The notes below the pieces were generated by a model. That model was not told the origin of the DNA and made no database searches. It was given only the letters and a program-made list of their open reading frames with translations. The position numbers and the translations under genes are program-made. From positions 1 through 25,687 of the forward strand of contig JBPCVY010000166.1 of NCBI GenBank assembly GCA_051010055.1: a stretch of DNA of 25,687 nucleotides, given 5' to 3'. Positions 1 through 8,203 of this stretch are shown in pieces. The stretch comes from CAJQND01 sp051010055. Its GTDB lineage: Bacteria; Pseudomonadota; Alphaproteobacteria; Rhizobiales; CAJQND01. The stretch's first letter is position 1. Each line of letters begins with the position of its first letter.

Positions 1-888
1 TTTTTCGCCTACGGGCTCGGCAATGCCATGTCCTTCCCCATGGCCGCCGGGGCAACAACTGTGCTGTTTGAAGGGCGGCCCACGCCCCAATCTGTGATTG
101 ACATTTTGAAAGAACACAATCCAACGCTGTTTTTCGGTGTGCCCACATTATATGCAGCCATGCTGAGCGATCCTTCGGTCGCATCCGAGCCCGGCTCGGA
201 CAAACTACGCCTATGCGTATCAGCCGGTGAGGCGTTGCCTGAGGATGTCGGGCTTGCCTGGAAGAAGAAATTCGGCGTCGACATTCTGGACGGAATAGGT
301 TCGACAGAGCTCTTGCATATTTTTATGTCCAACCGGCCAGGCGATGTGCGTTATGGCAGCACCGGCAAACCGGTTCCAGGCTATGAGGCAAGGCTGGCAG
401 ACGAAGTCGGCCTGGATCCTGGCGATAATGAAATTGGCGAACTTGTCATTCGCGGGCTTTCAGCTGCCACCGGATACTGGAACCAGCGCGAGAAATCGCG
501 CACCACATTCGAGGGCGAATGGACGCGCACCGGTGACAAATATATACGCGATGAAGAGGGCTATTATTATTACTGCGGGCGCACGGACGATATGTTCAAG
601 GTTTCAGGTATTTGGGTGTCGCCCTTTGAGGTGGAATCAGCCCTTGTCAGCCACGAGGCCGTTATTGAGGCAGCGGTTGTTCCTTCGGAAGATGATGAAG
701 GGCTCACCAAGCCCAAGGCCTTTATCGTTCTAAAGGAAGGCGCCGATGAGAATGGGCTGTTCGACATTCTCAAAGAGCACGTCAAATCGGAAATCGGGAA
801 CTGGAAATATCCGCGCTGGATTGAGTTCCGTGATGATTTGCCGAAGACGGCAACCGGCAAGATCCAGCGCTTTAAGCTGCGCGAGTAG
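1..888 (+). CDS. bclA: Benzoate-CoA ligase, 3' part (5' end outside window)
   Basis: Acyl-adenylate-forming ligase that would activate benzoate with ATP and CoA to benzoyl-CoA, the substrate of the Box pathway. The reading frame is open from base 1 and the visible start-like ATG at 28 is internal. The N-terminal FAYGLGNAMSFP followed by GATTVLFEGRPTP is typical of the benzoate/4-hydroxybenzoate-CoA ligase subgroup. The C-terminal domain has the hinge (TGDKY, then YCGRTDDMFKVSGIWVSP) and the catalytic lysine in KTATGKIQR near the end. About 295 residues are present of the roughly 520 usual in the family, so a bit under half is missing upstream. The family call is firm. Preference for benzoate over hydroxybenzoate is inferred from the boxBC genes downstream. 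Confidence 0.92.
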   Translation, partial: FFAYGLGNAMSFPMAAGATTVLFEGRPTPQSVIDILKEHNPTLFFGVPTLYAAMLSDPSVASEPGSDKLRLCVSAGEALPEDVGLAWKKKFGVDILDGIGSTELLHIFMSNRPGDVRYGSTGKPVPGYEARLADEVGLDPGDNEIGELVIRGLSAATGYWNQREKSRTTFEGEWTRTGDKYIRDEEGYYYYCGRTDDMFKVSGIWVSPFEVESALVSHEAVIEAAVVPSEDDEGLTKPKAFIVLKEGADENGLFDILKEHVKSEIGNWKYPRWIEFRDDLPKTATGKIQRFKLRE

Positions 889-900
889 TTGTTGAACGCG

Positions 901-1668
901 ATGGGCTTTCTTTCCCTTCCACAAGGTGAAATCGAGTTCGGATTTTGGGGCGAGCAGCACGATGAAGCCCCGACGCTCATACTGTTGCATGAGGGGCTTG
1001 GCTCGCTGGCGATGTGGCGGGATTTTCCTGAAAAATTGAACCAGGCAACCAGGTGCCGGGTTTTCGCCTTTTCCCGCTTTGGCTATGGAAAATCAACAAG
1101 TGTGCCCTTGCCGCGCCCGCTGGACTACATGGAGCAGGAAGGTGAAATCGTTTTGCCGCTCATCATAGATGCAGCTGGCATTGAGAGTTTTATTCTGTTT
1201 GGCCACAGCGATGGCGCCTCAATTTCTGCTGTTTATGCCGGCCACCATAGTGACCCGAGATGCAAGGGCGTTATTCTCATGGCCCCGCATTTTTTCACTG
1301 AGGCCGTTGGCCAGGAGAGCATAGCGCGCGCCAAGCTTGCCTATGAAACAACTGATTTGCGCGAGCGGCTTTCGCGCTATCATGATGATGTGGATACCGC
1401 ATTTTGGGGTTGGAATGGCGCCTGGCTCGACCCCGGTTTTGAGAGCTGGAACATCAAGCGCTACTTGCCGGTGATAAAAGTGCCCGTGCTGATCATCCAG
1501 GGCGAGGATGATGAATACGGCACCGGGAGGCAGCTCACTGCGGCGCAAAATGAGTGCATCGTTCCGGTGGAAATTGCGCTTTTGCCGGGCTGTGGCCACA
1601 GCCCCCATAAAGACAGCCTGAGAGAAACGCTAAAGCAGGTCAGTCAATTCGTGGAAGTGATTTGCTAG
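901..1668 (+). CDS. Alpha/beta hydrolase of the benzoyl-CoA oxygenation cluster
   Basis: Alpha/beta-fold hydrolase of 255 aa if started at ATG 901. TTG codons at 889 and 892 would add four or three residues, and neither start has a strong ribosome site. The catalytic triad is visible: Ser103 in GHSDG, Asp203 in QGEDDEYG and His233 in GCGHSPH, with the oxyanion-hole segment LLHEGLGS near the N-terminus. It begins 12 bases after the ligase stop, so it is probably co-transcribed with the ligase. Hydrolases of this kind recur in box clusters and are thought to act on a pathway thioester, lactone or ester, but the substrate is not established. Its stop overlaps the stop of the convergent boxR within a shared CTAG (1665-1668). 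Confidence 0.85.
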   Translation: MGFLSLPQGEIEFGFWGEQHDEAPTLILLHEGLGSLAMWRDFPEKLNQATRCRVFAFSRFGYGKSTSVPLPRPLDYMEQEGEIVLPLIIDAAGIESFILFGHSDGASISAVYAGHHSDPRCKGVILMAPHFFTEAVGQESIARAKLAYETTDLRERLSRYHDDVDTAFWGWNGAWLDPGFESWNIKRYLPVIKVPVLIIQGEDDEYGTGRQLTAAQNECIVPVEIALLPGCGHSPHKDSLRETLKQVSQFVEVIC

Positions 1669-2546
1669 AGCGCGGGCTTTCTTGCAAACACTTCACCTGC
1701 AATTTCTGCAAGCTCGCCCAGGCAATCCCGCTCGCTGCGCCCGGTGGTATCAAGCACATGATCGGCCTTGCTGTATGCGCCCTCGCGTTCCGCCAAAAGG
1801 GCCTTGAGATCGGACATGGCCGAAGAGCGTCCAGACATTGGCCTCAAATCATTTTGGTCAATAACCCTCTGCATATGCTCCTCTGCAGAAGCCTTCACCC
1901 AAACGGTGGTGAAATGCTGGCGCACGAGATCGTAGGTTTCCTCATCGGCCACAACGCCGCCGCTGGTTTCCAGAATAACAATCTCGGTTTCGTCGATAAG
2001 CTTTTTCAATGCCTCAAATTCTAGGCGGCGGAAGCCGTTTTGCCCAACCAGCTCCATGAGTTCGGCAAGGGTCATGCCCGCATCATTTGTTGCAAGAGCG
2101 GTCAGCCTGCAGAATGGCACGCTGGAAAGGTTGGAAAGGCCTTGTCCAAGTGTGCTCTTTCCCGCGCCCCTGAGGCCGACAAGGGCAATGCCAATGGGCG
2201 TTTTTTCGGCCTTGGAGAAATGGTTGGAGAGAATATTGAACGCTCTTTCCCGCTCCTCGGCATTCAGCGTGCCAATAAGCCGGTTAAGTGGTTCGTGCGC
2301 GCTTGCGCCGTTGCCGCCGGGTAAAACATTTGTGATTGGAACACCTAACTCACCGACAATGCGGCTCAACACATTGAGCGAAACATTGGCTTGGCCGTTT
2401 TCGAGCTGGCCAATGTAGCGTTCGGAAACGGTTGTTTTTTCAGCAAGTTGTTTGCGGGTCAGGGCATTTTCCTGGCGCAGGCATTTCACCTTACGGCCAA
2501 CCTGCATGCCCAGCATTCTATCTGGAAAATGTGCGATCACGGCCAT
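1665..2546 (-). CDS. boxR: BoxR/BzdR-type transcriptional repressor (HTH + shikimate kinase-like)
   Basis: Two-domain regulator of 293 aa. Residues about 15-75 form a Cro/cI-type helix-turn-helix (LTRKQLAEKTTVSERYIGQL). After a linker, residues about 118-290 resemble shikimate kinase with Walker A GLRGAGKST at 124-132 (Lys130). In BzdR/BoxR of Azoarcus this second domain is not an enzyme but binds benzoyl-CoA, which releases the repressor from DNA. The start at 2546 is supported by AAGGGA nine bases upstream; Met11 or Met14 are alternatives. It is divergent from boxC, with a shared intergenic region carrying the likely operator. Family identity is strong. The ligand benzoyl-CoA is inferred from the family and the neighbours. 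Confidence 0.93.
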   Translation of the reverse strand: MAVIAHFPDRMLGMQVGRKVKCLRQENALTRKQLAEKTTVSERYIGQLENGQANVSLNVLSRIVGELGVPITNVLPGGNGASAHEPLNRLIGTLNAEERERAFNILSNHFSKAEKTPIGIALVGLRGAGKSTLGQGLSNLSSVPFCRLTALATNDAGMTLAELMELVGQNGFRRLEFEALKKLIDETEIVILETSGGVVADEETYDLVRQHFTTVWVKASAEEHMQRVIDQNDLRPMSGRSSAMSDLKALLAEREGAYSKADHVLDTTGRSERDCLGELAEIAGEVFARKPAL

Positions 2547-2642
2547 TGGGGTATGTCCCTTGCATTGACGTTATATTTCCTATATTTTGCACATTTAGCA
2601 GATTTAGGCAATATAATTCCAAAATGCGATTGGACCCCAGCG
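2547..2642. promoter_or_regulatory. boxR-boxC divergent promoter with candidate BoxR operator
   Basis: AT-rich 96-base region between divergent boxR and boxC. It holds a perfect TATAAT at 2612-2617 that would put the boxC transcript start near 2624. TTGCAC at 2587-2592 is the best -35 candidate, with a long 19-base spacer. Two TTGCA direct repeats occur at 2560-2564 and 2587-2591, and the second overlaps the -35. Operators of BzdR-family repressors are known to contain direct TGCA repeats, so this arrangement fits repression of boxC by BoxR. A near tandem repeat of TATATTTCC/TATATTTTG lies between the two. Confidence 0.6.
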
Positions 2643-4295
2643 ATGCGCATAGACTTTCAGACCGATCCATCACGCTATAAGCATTGGAAGATCAAAACCG
2701 AGGGTGAATTGGCGACGCTCTTTATCGACGTGGACGAGGATGCCGGTTTGTTCGATGGCTACGAGCTGAAACTGAATTCATACGATTTGGGTGTTGATAT
2801 CGAACTCAACGACGCCGTACAGCGGCTGCGGTTTGAACACCCTGAGGTAAAGACAGTTGTTCTCCGCTCTGCGAAAGACAGGGTGTTTTGCGCCGGCGCG
2901 AATATCCGCATGCTGGCGGGCTCTGAGCACAGCCACAAGGTGAACTTTTGCAAGTTCACCAATGAAACCCGAAACGCTATGGAAGATGCAAGCACCCATT
3001 CTGGTCAGAAGTATCTCTGCGTCATCAACGGCACTGCAGCCGGCGGTGGTTATGAGCTGGCGTTGGCCACCGATAAAATCATCATGACCGATGATGGCTC
3101 AGCTGCCGTATCCCTTCCCGAACTGCCGTTGCTTGCAGTGCTTCCCGGAACCGGCGGGCTTACCCGCGTTACAGATAAGAGAAAAGTGCGCCGCGACCAT
3201 GCTGATGTGTTTTGCACTGTTGAGGAAGGCGTGAAAGGCATCCGCGCGGTCGACTGGCGCCTTGTCGATGAAGTTGTGCGCAATTCTGAACTGGAAGAGC
3301 GTGTTGGCGCGGTGGCCAAGGAAATGGCAGCATCATCAGCGCGCGCAGGAAACGGGGCCGGTATTACCCTTGGACCGTTAAAGCGCGAGTATGGCGATGA
3401 TCATGTGGCATATTCCCACGTTGAGCTGGAAATTGAGCGTGATGATCGCATCGCGACCTTGACCATTACCTCACCTAAGGACGATGCCCCGCCATCGGTT
3501 GCAGATGCCCATGGGCTGGGTGATCAGTTTTGGCCACTCCTGGTTGCCCGTGAGCTTGATGATGCAATCTTGCATTTGCGCAACAATGAACTTGATGTGG
3601 CGGTCATCCAATTGCGCACAATCGGCGATCCGAAAGCGGTGCTTGCTCATGATGGGTTCCTCGAAGAAAACAGCGAGCACTGGTTCATCAATGAAATCAT
3701 CCACTATTGGAAGCGGGTGCTGAAACGGGTTGATCTTACCTCGCGCAGCTTGTTCGCATTGATTGAACCTGGCAGCTGTTTTGCCGGCACGCTTGCGGAG
3801 CTCATTTTTGCCTGCGATAGATCTTATATGCTTATCGGCCAGTTCGAGGGTGACAACCGGCAAGAAGCAACCCTTCATCTCAGTTCCATGAACTTTGGTC
3901 CCTATCCCATGCCGAACGGTATCACTCGGCTGGAGACCCGTTTTCTCGGAGAGCCGGATAGTGTTGAGGCAGTGCGCGGTGAAATCGGCAACGCGATTAC
4001 TGCCGAAGATGCCGAAGATCTCGGACTGGTGACCTTTGCCTATGATGATATCGATTGGGATGATGAAGTGCGCCTTGCTTTGGAAGAGCGGGCGAGCTTT
4101 TCACCCGATGCCCTGACCGGCATGGAGGCGAATTTGCGCTTTGCCGGTCCGGAAACTATGGAAACAAAGATTTTCGGCCGCCTCACCGCCTGGCAAAACT
4201 GGATTTTCCAACGGTCAAACGCGGCCGGGCCAGATGGCGCGCTGCGACGCTACGGTACCGGGCAACGCCCGGATTTTGATTTCAATCGCGTATAA
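2643..4295 (+). CDS. boxC: Benzoyl-CoA-dihydrodiol lyase (2,3-epoxybenzoyl-CoA dihydrolase) BoxC
   Basis: Crotonase-superfamily enzyme that hydrolytically opens 2,3-epoxybenzoyl-CoA, giving the ring-cleaved 3,4-dehydroadipyl-CoA semialdehyde plus formate. ATG 2643 gives 550 aa, matching the family length of about 555. The frame stays open further upstream to 2391, but that stretch overlaps boxR and lacks family sequence. The N-terminal crotonase half carries CAGANIRML and the oxyanion segment NGTAAGGGYELALATD. The C-terminal half repeats a degenerate crotonase pattern with SCFAGTLAELIFACDRSYML. It sits 13 bases upstream of boxB, so the two are probably one transcript. No obvious Shine-Dalgarno sequence precedes 2643. 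Confidence 0.95.
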   Translation: MRIDFQTDPSRYKHWKIKTEGELATLFIDVDEDAGLFDGYELKLNSYDLGVDIELNDAVQRLRFEHPEVKTVVLRSAKDRVFCAGANIRMLAGSEHSHKVNFCKFTNETRNAMEDASTHSGQKYLCVINGTAAGGGYELALATDKIIMTDDGSAAVSLPELPLLAVLPGTGGLTRVTDKRKVRRDHADVFCTVEEGVKGIRAVDWRLVDEVVRNSELEERVGAVAKEMAASSARAGNGAGITLGPLKREYGDDHVAYSHVELEIERDDRIATLTITSPKDDAPPSVADAHGLGDQFWPLLVARELDDAILHLRNNELDVAVIQLRTIGDPKAVLAHDGFLEENSEHWFINEIIHYWKRVLKRVDLTSRSLFALIEPGSCFAGTLAELIFACDRSYMLIGQFEGDNRQEATLHLSSMNFGPYPMPNGITRLETRFLGEPDSVEAVRGEIGNAITAEDAEDLGLVTFAYDDIDWDDEVRLALEERASFSPDALTGMEANLRFAGPETMETKIFGRLTAWQNWIFQRSNAAGPDGALRRYGTGQRPDFDFNRV

Positions 4296-4308
4296 CGGGA
4301 GAGCGCAA

Positions 4309-5751
4309 ATGAGTGCCTTGGAAGTCAACTACGACACGTCGATTCCCAACAATGTGAGCCTTGGTGACGACCGCAAGGTGCTGAAAGCGCTTGAGCGCTG
4401 GCACCCGGGTTATCTTAACTGGTGGCAGGATATGGGCCCTGACGGATTTCAGGAATCGCTTGTCTATTTGCGCACCGCGGTAAGCGTTGATCTCGATGGG
4501 TGGGCAAAATTCGGTTATGTAAAAATGCCAGAATACCGCTGGGGCGTCTTGCTGGCGCCGGCGGAAGAAGACCGCAAAATCCCGTTTGGCGACCATCTCG
4601 GCGAACCGGCCTGGCAGGAAGTACCCGGTGAGTACCGCTCCATGATGCGCCGGTTAATTGTGGTTCAGGGCGATACCGAACCAGCCTCGGTTGAGCAGCA
4701 GCGCTACCTGGGCAAGACAGCGCCTTCCCTCTACGACATGCGCAACCTCTTCCAGGTGAATGTAGAAGAAGGGCGCCACCTCTGGGCAATGGTGTATCTG
4801 CTGCAGAAATATTTTGGCCGGGATGGACGCGAAGAGGCAAACGAGCTGTTGCGCCGGCAATCTGGCTCGCTTGATTCCCCGCGTATGCTGGGTGCCTTTA
4901 ATGAAGAAACCCCTGACTGGGTTTCCTTCTACATGTTCACGTTCTTCACAGACCGTGACGGCAAAATGCAGCTTGAGAGCCTGGCCCAATCAGGCTTCGA
5001 CCCGCTGTCTCGCACATGCCGGTTCATGCTGACGGAAGAAGCCCATCATATGTTTGTTGGTGAAAGTGGCATCATGCGCATCATCCGCCGCACAGCAGAA
5101 GCCATGAAAGAGGCGGGAATCGCCGATCCGACGGATGTGGAAAAAGTTCGCGCGCTTGGCGTCATCGACCTGCCAACCCTGCAGAAGAAAATCAATCTAC
5201 ATTATTCCTTGACCGTCGACTTGTTCGGTTCGGAAATTTCAACCAACGCGGCCAACTACTTCACGTCAGGCCTTAAGGGCCGGTTCAAGGAAACCCGTAT
5301 CGATGATGATCACCAGCTCAAATCGGCCATTTATCCGGTTTTGAAACAATCAAATGGTGGCTTCGCCATGTCGGACGAACCGGCACTGGTGGCGCTGAAT
5401 GCGCGCCTGCGGGACGATTACAGCGAAAATGTTCAGTCCTGCATGGACCGCTGGAACAAGACCCTTGAAAAATTGGACATGGACTATCAGTTCAAGCTGC
5501 CGCATCTGGCTTTTAACAGGGCGGTCGGTCACTTCTCCGACATTTTTGCCTCGCCGGAAGGTGAAATCATATCCAGGGAAGAATGGGAAGCGCGGCGCGA
5601 TGAATGGCTGCCTTCCACCGACGATATGGAACACATCTATTCGCTAATGAAGCCGCAGTATGAAACAGGAAAGTATGCGGGCTGGATTGCGCCGCCGCGG
5701 GTGGGCATCGACAATAAGCCGGGCGATTTCGAATACGTCCGCCTGGCATAA
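4309..5751 (+). CDS. boxB: Benzoyl-CoA 2,3-epoxidase, diiron oxygenase subunit BoxB
   Basis: Diiron monooxygenase that epoxidises benzoyl-CoA at C2-C3 with O2, taking electrons from the flavin/iron-sulfur reductase BoxA. The 480-aa length fits the family (about 475). All six residues expected as iron ligands are present at the expected spacing: Glu124, Glu154, His157, Asp215, Glu244 and His247, each four positions after the ligands I recall for Azoarcus BoxB. They include the two ExxH motifs EEGRH and EEAHH. ATG 4309 has GGGAGA at 4298-4303; the open frame upstream to 4141 overlaps boxC. It is translated directly after boxC. boxA is not adjacent downstream and must lie upstream of the window or elsewhere. 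Confidence 0.96.
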   Translation: MSALEVNYDTSIPNNVSLGDDRKVLKALERWHPGYLNWWQDMGPDGFQESLVYLRTAVSVDLDGWAKFGYVKMPEYRWGVLLAPAEEDRKIPFGDHLGEPAWQEVPGEYRSMMRRLIVVQGDTEPASVEQQRYLGKTAPSLYDMRNLFQVNVEEGRHLWAMVYLLQKYFGRDGREEANELLRRQSGSLDSPRMLGAFNEETPDWVSFYMFTFFTDRDGKMQLESLAQSGFDPLSRTCRFMLTEEAHHMFVGESGIMRIIRRTAEAMKEAGIADPTDVEKVRALGVIDLPTLQKKINLHYSLTVDLFGSEISTNAANYFTSGLKGRFKETRIDDDHQLKSAIYPVLKQSNGGFAMSDEPALVALNARLRDDYSENVQSCMDRWNKTLEKLDMDYQFKLPHLAFNRAVGHFSDIFASPEGEIISREEWEARRDEWLPSTDDMEHIYSLMKPQYETGKYAGWIAPPRVGIDNKPGDFEYVRLA

Positions 5752-5756
5752 TCCAC

Positions 5757-5800
5757 AGGAGGAATTGCCCTAAGTCATTTGCTGACATGGGGCAATTTCT
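5757..5800 (+). other. Orphan Shine-Dalgarno and hairpin between boxB and pcs
   Basis: AGGAGGA at 5757-5763 is the strongest ribosome-site match in the region, but it leads only to TTG-CCC-TAA. GAATTGCCC (from 5762) pairs with GGGCAATTT (to about 5798) with one wobble, enclosing a loop of about 19 bases. There is no T-tract after it, so it is not a standard terminator. It may be a translational control element for pcs or a relic of an earlier start. Confidence 0.35.
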
Positions 5801-5816
5801 GTGGCATCTATCCCCC

Positions 5817-6587
5817 ATGAAGGGGGAACCTGCAAATACTCATCACAAGCGCGAGGTCGTTGCGGCCTGGGCGGTGCATGCGTTTACCGCATCTGGCGCT
5901 GTGCTTGGGTTTTTGGCGCTTGTCGCAATTCTTGAAGGCGACAAGATCGCCGCGTTCATGTGGCTTGGGCTGGCGCTGTTTGTGGACGCCATTGATGGCA
6001 CTATTGCCCGGCGCATTGGCGTTACCGAGATTACCCCGCGGTTCGACGGCGCAACCTTGGATAATGTGATCGACTATTTCACTTATGTGGTCGTGCCGGC
6101 ATTGATGGTTTACTGGTTTGGCGTTGTTCCGCCCGGTTGGGAAGTGCCTGCGGCAGCCACCATTATGGCGGTTTCGTGCTACACGTTCGCCAATCTGGAT
6201 ATGAAAACGTCCGACTACTATTTCTCAGGGTTTCCAGCCTTGTGGAATGTGGTCGTGCTCTATTTGCATGTTTTGCAACTCAACCCGTGGACCAATCTTG
6301 TGGTGATTGGTATTTGTGCGGTGCTGACCTTTATTCCCATAAAGTTCGTCCACCCGCTAAGGGTCCGCAAGCTGCGTAATATCACGGTGCCGGTGACGTT
6401 CCTGTGGGCGGCAACATCGTTGCGGCTGGTGCTCATACACCCGGACGTTACCAAGGCCAAAGAGGCCTCACCGCTTGTTTTTTGGATGTGGGTCGCGGCC
6501 TCGGTCTATTTCGCAATAATTTGTATCTGGCGCTCTATTCACCCTGAGCCTGAGGAAGACGGCCCTGAAGCTGCCTCCTCTTTGTAG
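5817..6587 (+). CDS. pcs: Phosphatidylcholine synthase (CDP-choline:diacylglycerol type)
   Basis: Inner-membrane CDP-alcohol phosphatidyltransferase that condenses choline with CDP-diacylglycerol to give phosphatidylcholine in one step, a pathway typical of rhizobia and relatives. From ATG 5817 it is 256 aa with several hydrophobic helices. The catalytic signature is complete: Asp60-Gly61, Ala64-Arg65, then Gly78, Asp82 and Asp86 (IDGTIARR and FDGATLDNVIDY). ATG 5787 would add ten residues. Family members have a short N-terminus before the AVHxFTASG segment, which favours 5817, but neither start has a good ribosome site. It is not functionally tied to the box genes. Its 3' end lies 11 bases from the convergent stress-protein gene. 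Confidence 0.92.
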   Translation: MKGEPANTHHKREVVAAWAVHAFTASGAVLGFLALVAILEGDKIAAFMWLGLALFVDAIDGTIARRIGVTEITPRFDGATLDNVIDYFTYVVVPALMVYWFGVVPPGWEVPAAATIMAVSCYTFANLDMKTSDYYFSGFPALWNVVVLYLHVLQLNPWTNLVVIGICAVLTFIPIKFVHPLRVRKLRNITVPVTFLWAATSLRLVLIHPDVTKAKEASPLVFWMWVAASVYFAIICIWRSIHPEPEEDGPEAASSL

Positions 6588-6598
6588 GCGCGCTTTAA

Positions 6599-7438
6599 CT
6601 AGTGTGACATAAGCACCGGAACGGTCATCTGGCTGAGGATTTGCCGGGTGGCGCCGCCGAAAACCAGTTCGCGGGTGCGCGAATGACCATAACCGCCCAT
6701 CACCAGCAAGTCTGATCCGAAATCCGATATCCGCGCCAGAAGTTCGTCAGCCACGGAGATGTCACGGGCGACCGAACCTTCCGCCTGCACCTTTACGCCA
6801 TGGCGGGCAAGGGTTGCTGCAAGTTCAGCGCCGGGCAGATTAATCTCTTCATCTTCATCTGCCGCATTCACCCAGTGAACTCGCACATGGCTCGCGCCTT
6901 CCAAAAGGGGAAGAGCATCGAAAACGCTGCGGGCGGCTTCCCGGCGGGCATTCCAGGCCACCAGAACATTATCGCCGATAGTTTCGAAGGTTCCCGCATA
7001 AGGAACAAACAGAACCGGACGTCCGCTTTCCAGTAGCACACGTTCGCGCAGTTCACGCGCGCTTGAGCCATCGCGCTCATCATCGGTTTGTCCAAGGATA
7101 ATAAGATCGGCCATATGCCCATGCTCGATAACCGGAAGGCTGTCGGCCTGACCCGCTGCTTCAAGAATGCGAAATTCTGAGGAAATTCCTTCCGCCGACA
7201 TAGTCTTATCGAAGAATTTCTCGATGTGCTCGCCGGCCCTGAGGCATGTGTTGCGATGCACCTCCAGTACTTCTGCGGGAATGTAAAAACCGAAAGAAGG
7301 CGTGACATCGATACCGGGAACTACAAACAGACCAATCACATGGGCTTCATGTTTGCGCGCCAGTTCGGTGGCGGCCTGCAGAATGTTTGGCGCGCGGTCT
7401 TCATCGTCAAGGTATACCGCGATGGTACGATAAGCCAT
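6599..7438 (-). CDS. Tandem universal stress protein (UspA family)
   Basis: 279-aa cytoplasmic protein with two Usp domains. The N-terminal one (MAYRTIAVYLDDEDR to about residue 150) is divergent and the C-terminal one (NVLVAWNARREAARS to the end) is more typical. The C-terminal domain has an ATP-binding-type signature, MGGYGHSRTRELVFGGATR, though the Ser/Thr after the third Gly is displaced. The start is fixed by AGGAGG six bases before the ATG. It lies 24 bases downstream of the cytochrome c gene on the same strand and is probably co-transcribed from a promoter near an FNR-like box. Together with the kinase/ATPase at 8436 it resembles a low-oxygen stress module. The molecular role is unknown. 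Confidence 0.92.
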   Translation of the reverse strand: MAYRTIAVYLDDEDRAPNILQAATELARKHEAHVIGLFVVPGIDVTPSFGFYIPAEVLEVHRNTCLRAGEHIEKFFDKTMSAEGISSEFRILEAAGQADSLPVIEHGHMADLIILGQTDDERDGSSARELRERVLLESGRPVLFVPYAGTFETIGDNVLVAWNARREAARSVFDALPLLEGASHVRVHWVNAADEDEEINLPGAELAATLARHGVKVQAEGSVARDISVADELLARISDFGSDLLVMGGYGHSRTRELVFGGATRQILSQMTVPVLMSH

Positions 7439-7462
7439 AAATTCCTCCTGCTTTTCTTTTCT

Positions 7463-7798
7463 CTATGGACTGATGGATTGGATATATCCCAGCAAATCGG
7501 TGATCTGTTTGGGTTGGAAACGAAACTCCGGCATGTCCGCATGGCCGGTGACAATGCCTTCAGCAAAGGCTTCATCCAGCACATCAAGCGGCCATTTTGA
7601 AGCCAGGGTGCGCAATGGCGGGGCCGCCGGCAGAGCACTTTCATCGTCCCTGCCGATGGCGTGGCAGCGGGCACACTGCGTTTCGGCAATTTGCTTGCCA
7701 GCTGCAATGTCAGGCTCAGCTCCGGCCTGTGGCGTAAAAACCGGCAAGACAATGAACGCGGTAAGCATTGCTGCGCAATGAAGAGTGGTCTTTAACAT
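7463..7798 (-). CDS. Small periplasmic class I cytochrome c
   Basis: 111-aa exported electron-transfer protein. An N-terminal signal peptide (hydrophobic MLTAFIVLPVF, cleavage near AGA) precedes a single haem site CARCH (Cys42, Cys45, His46). Met89 in HADMPEF is the probable sixth iron ligand. The mature protein of about 84 residues is the size of a minimal class I cytochrome. It is first in a two-gene unit with the stress protein. The FNR-like box centred about 41 bases upstream of the start codon would place a class II start site almost at the ATG, so the minus-strand transcript may be nearly leaderless or may start inside, at Met11. Redox partners are not identifiable. Confidence 0.9.
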   Translation of the reverse strand: MLKTTLHCAAMLTAFIVLPVFTPQAGAEPDIAAGKQIAETQCARCHAIGRDDESALPAAPPLRTLASKWPLDVLDEAFAEGIVTGHADMPEFRFQPKQITDLLGYIQSISP

Positions 7799-7832
7799 GG
7801 TGAGATACTAGCCGGGTTGTTGAAGGGAAGGT

Positions 7833-7846
7833 TTGATGCAAGTCAA
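7833..7846. promoter_or_regulatory. FNR/FixK-type box (TTGAT-N4-GTCAA)
   Basis: TTGATGCAAGTCAA differs from the consensus TTGAT-N4-ATCAA at one position. It lies between the divergent cytochrome c/usp unit and the small secreted-protein gene at 7906. Centred at 7839.5, it predicts a plus-strand start near 7881, 25 bases before that gene's ATG. Confidence 0.6.
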
Positions 7847-7905
7847 TGCAACATTAGCGCGAAAAGAACATCATGAATATCAAAGTTTAAGTCCGGAGTT
7901 TCAAT

Positions 7906-8178
7906 ATGTGGAAAGTAATTGCTGCAGCGTTGGTGTGTATTCTGGCCACTAAAGCTTTTGCTGAAGCGGAGGTTTGGGAGAAAGCCCTGACCTCCCAACT
8001 GGCGGCGCAGGAAAACTGCGAACTGAGCTATCTGACGAACATCAAGGAAAGCGCAAAAGATGGTGATGTTCAGATTGTCGGCCGGGCCCATTGCGCGGAC
8101 GGACGCGCTTTTGACATCGAAGGCATGAAGAGTGGCAAATCCTTCGCCTTGCGCAGCTGCAAGGTAAATGCCTGTTAA
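7906..8178 (+). CDS. Small secreted four-cysteine protein, unknown function
   Basis: 90-aa protein that I do not recognise by family. A signal peptide (MWKVIAAALVCILATKAFA) is followed by a mature part of about 71 residues with four cysteines (ENCEL, AHCAD, RSCKVNAC), which could form two disulfides in the periplasm. CGGAG lies upstream of the ATG. It is divergent from the cytochrome c/usp unit and shares the FNR-like box at 7833, which suggests induction under oxygen limitation. Two stem-loops follow the stop codon. Confidence 0.75.
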   Translation: MWKVIAAALVCILATKAFAEAEVWEKALTSQLAAQENCELSYLTNIKESAKDGDVQIVGRAHCADGRAFDIEGMKSGKSFALRSCKVNAC

Positions 8179-8203
8179 ACCACTTGAGAAGGTGCGAAAA
8201 GAG

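Noticed and set aside
1665..1668. Shared CTAG stop overlap between the hydrolase and boxR genes as a regulatory device
   Set aside because: Four-base tail-to-tail overlaps through CTAG arise easily by chance in compact genomes.
2391..2642. N-terminal extension of boxC to 2391
   Set aside because: It overlaps boxR and its promoter on the other strand, has no BoxC family sequence, and ATG 2643 gives the usual length.
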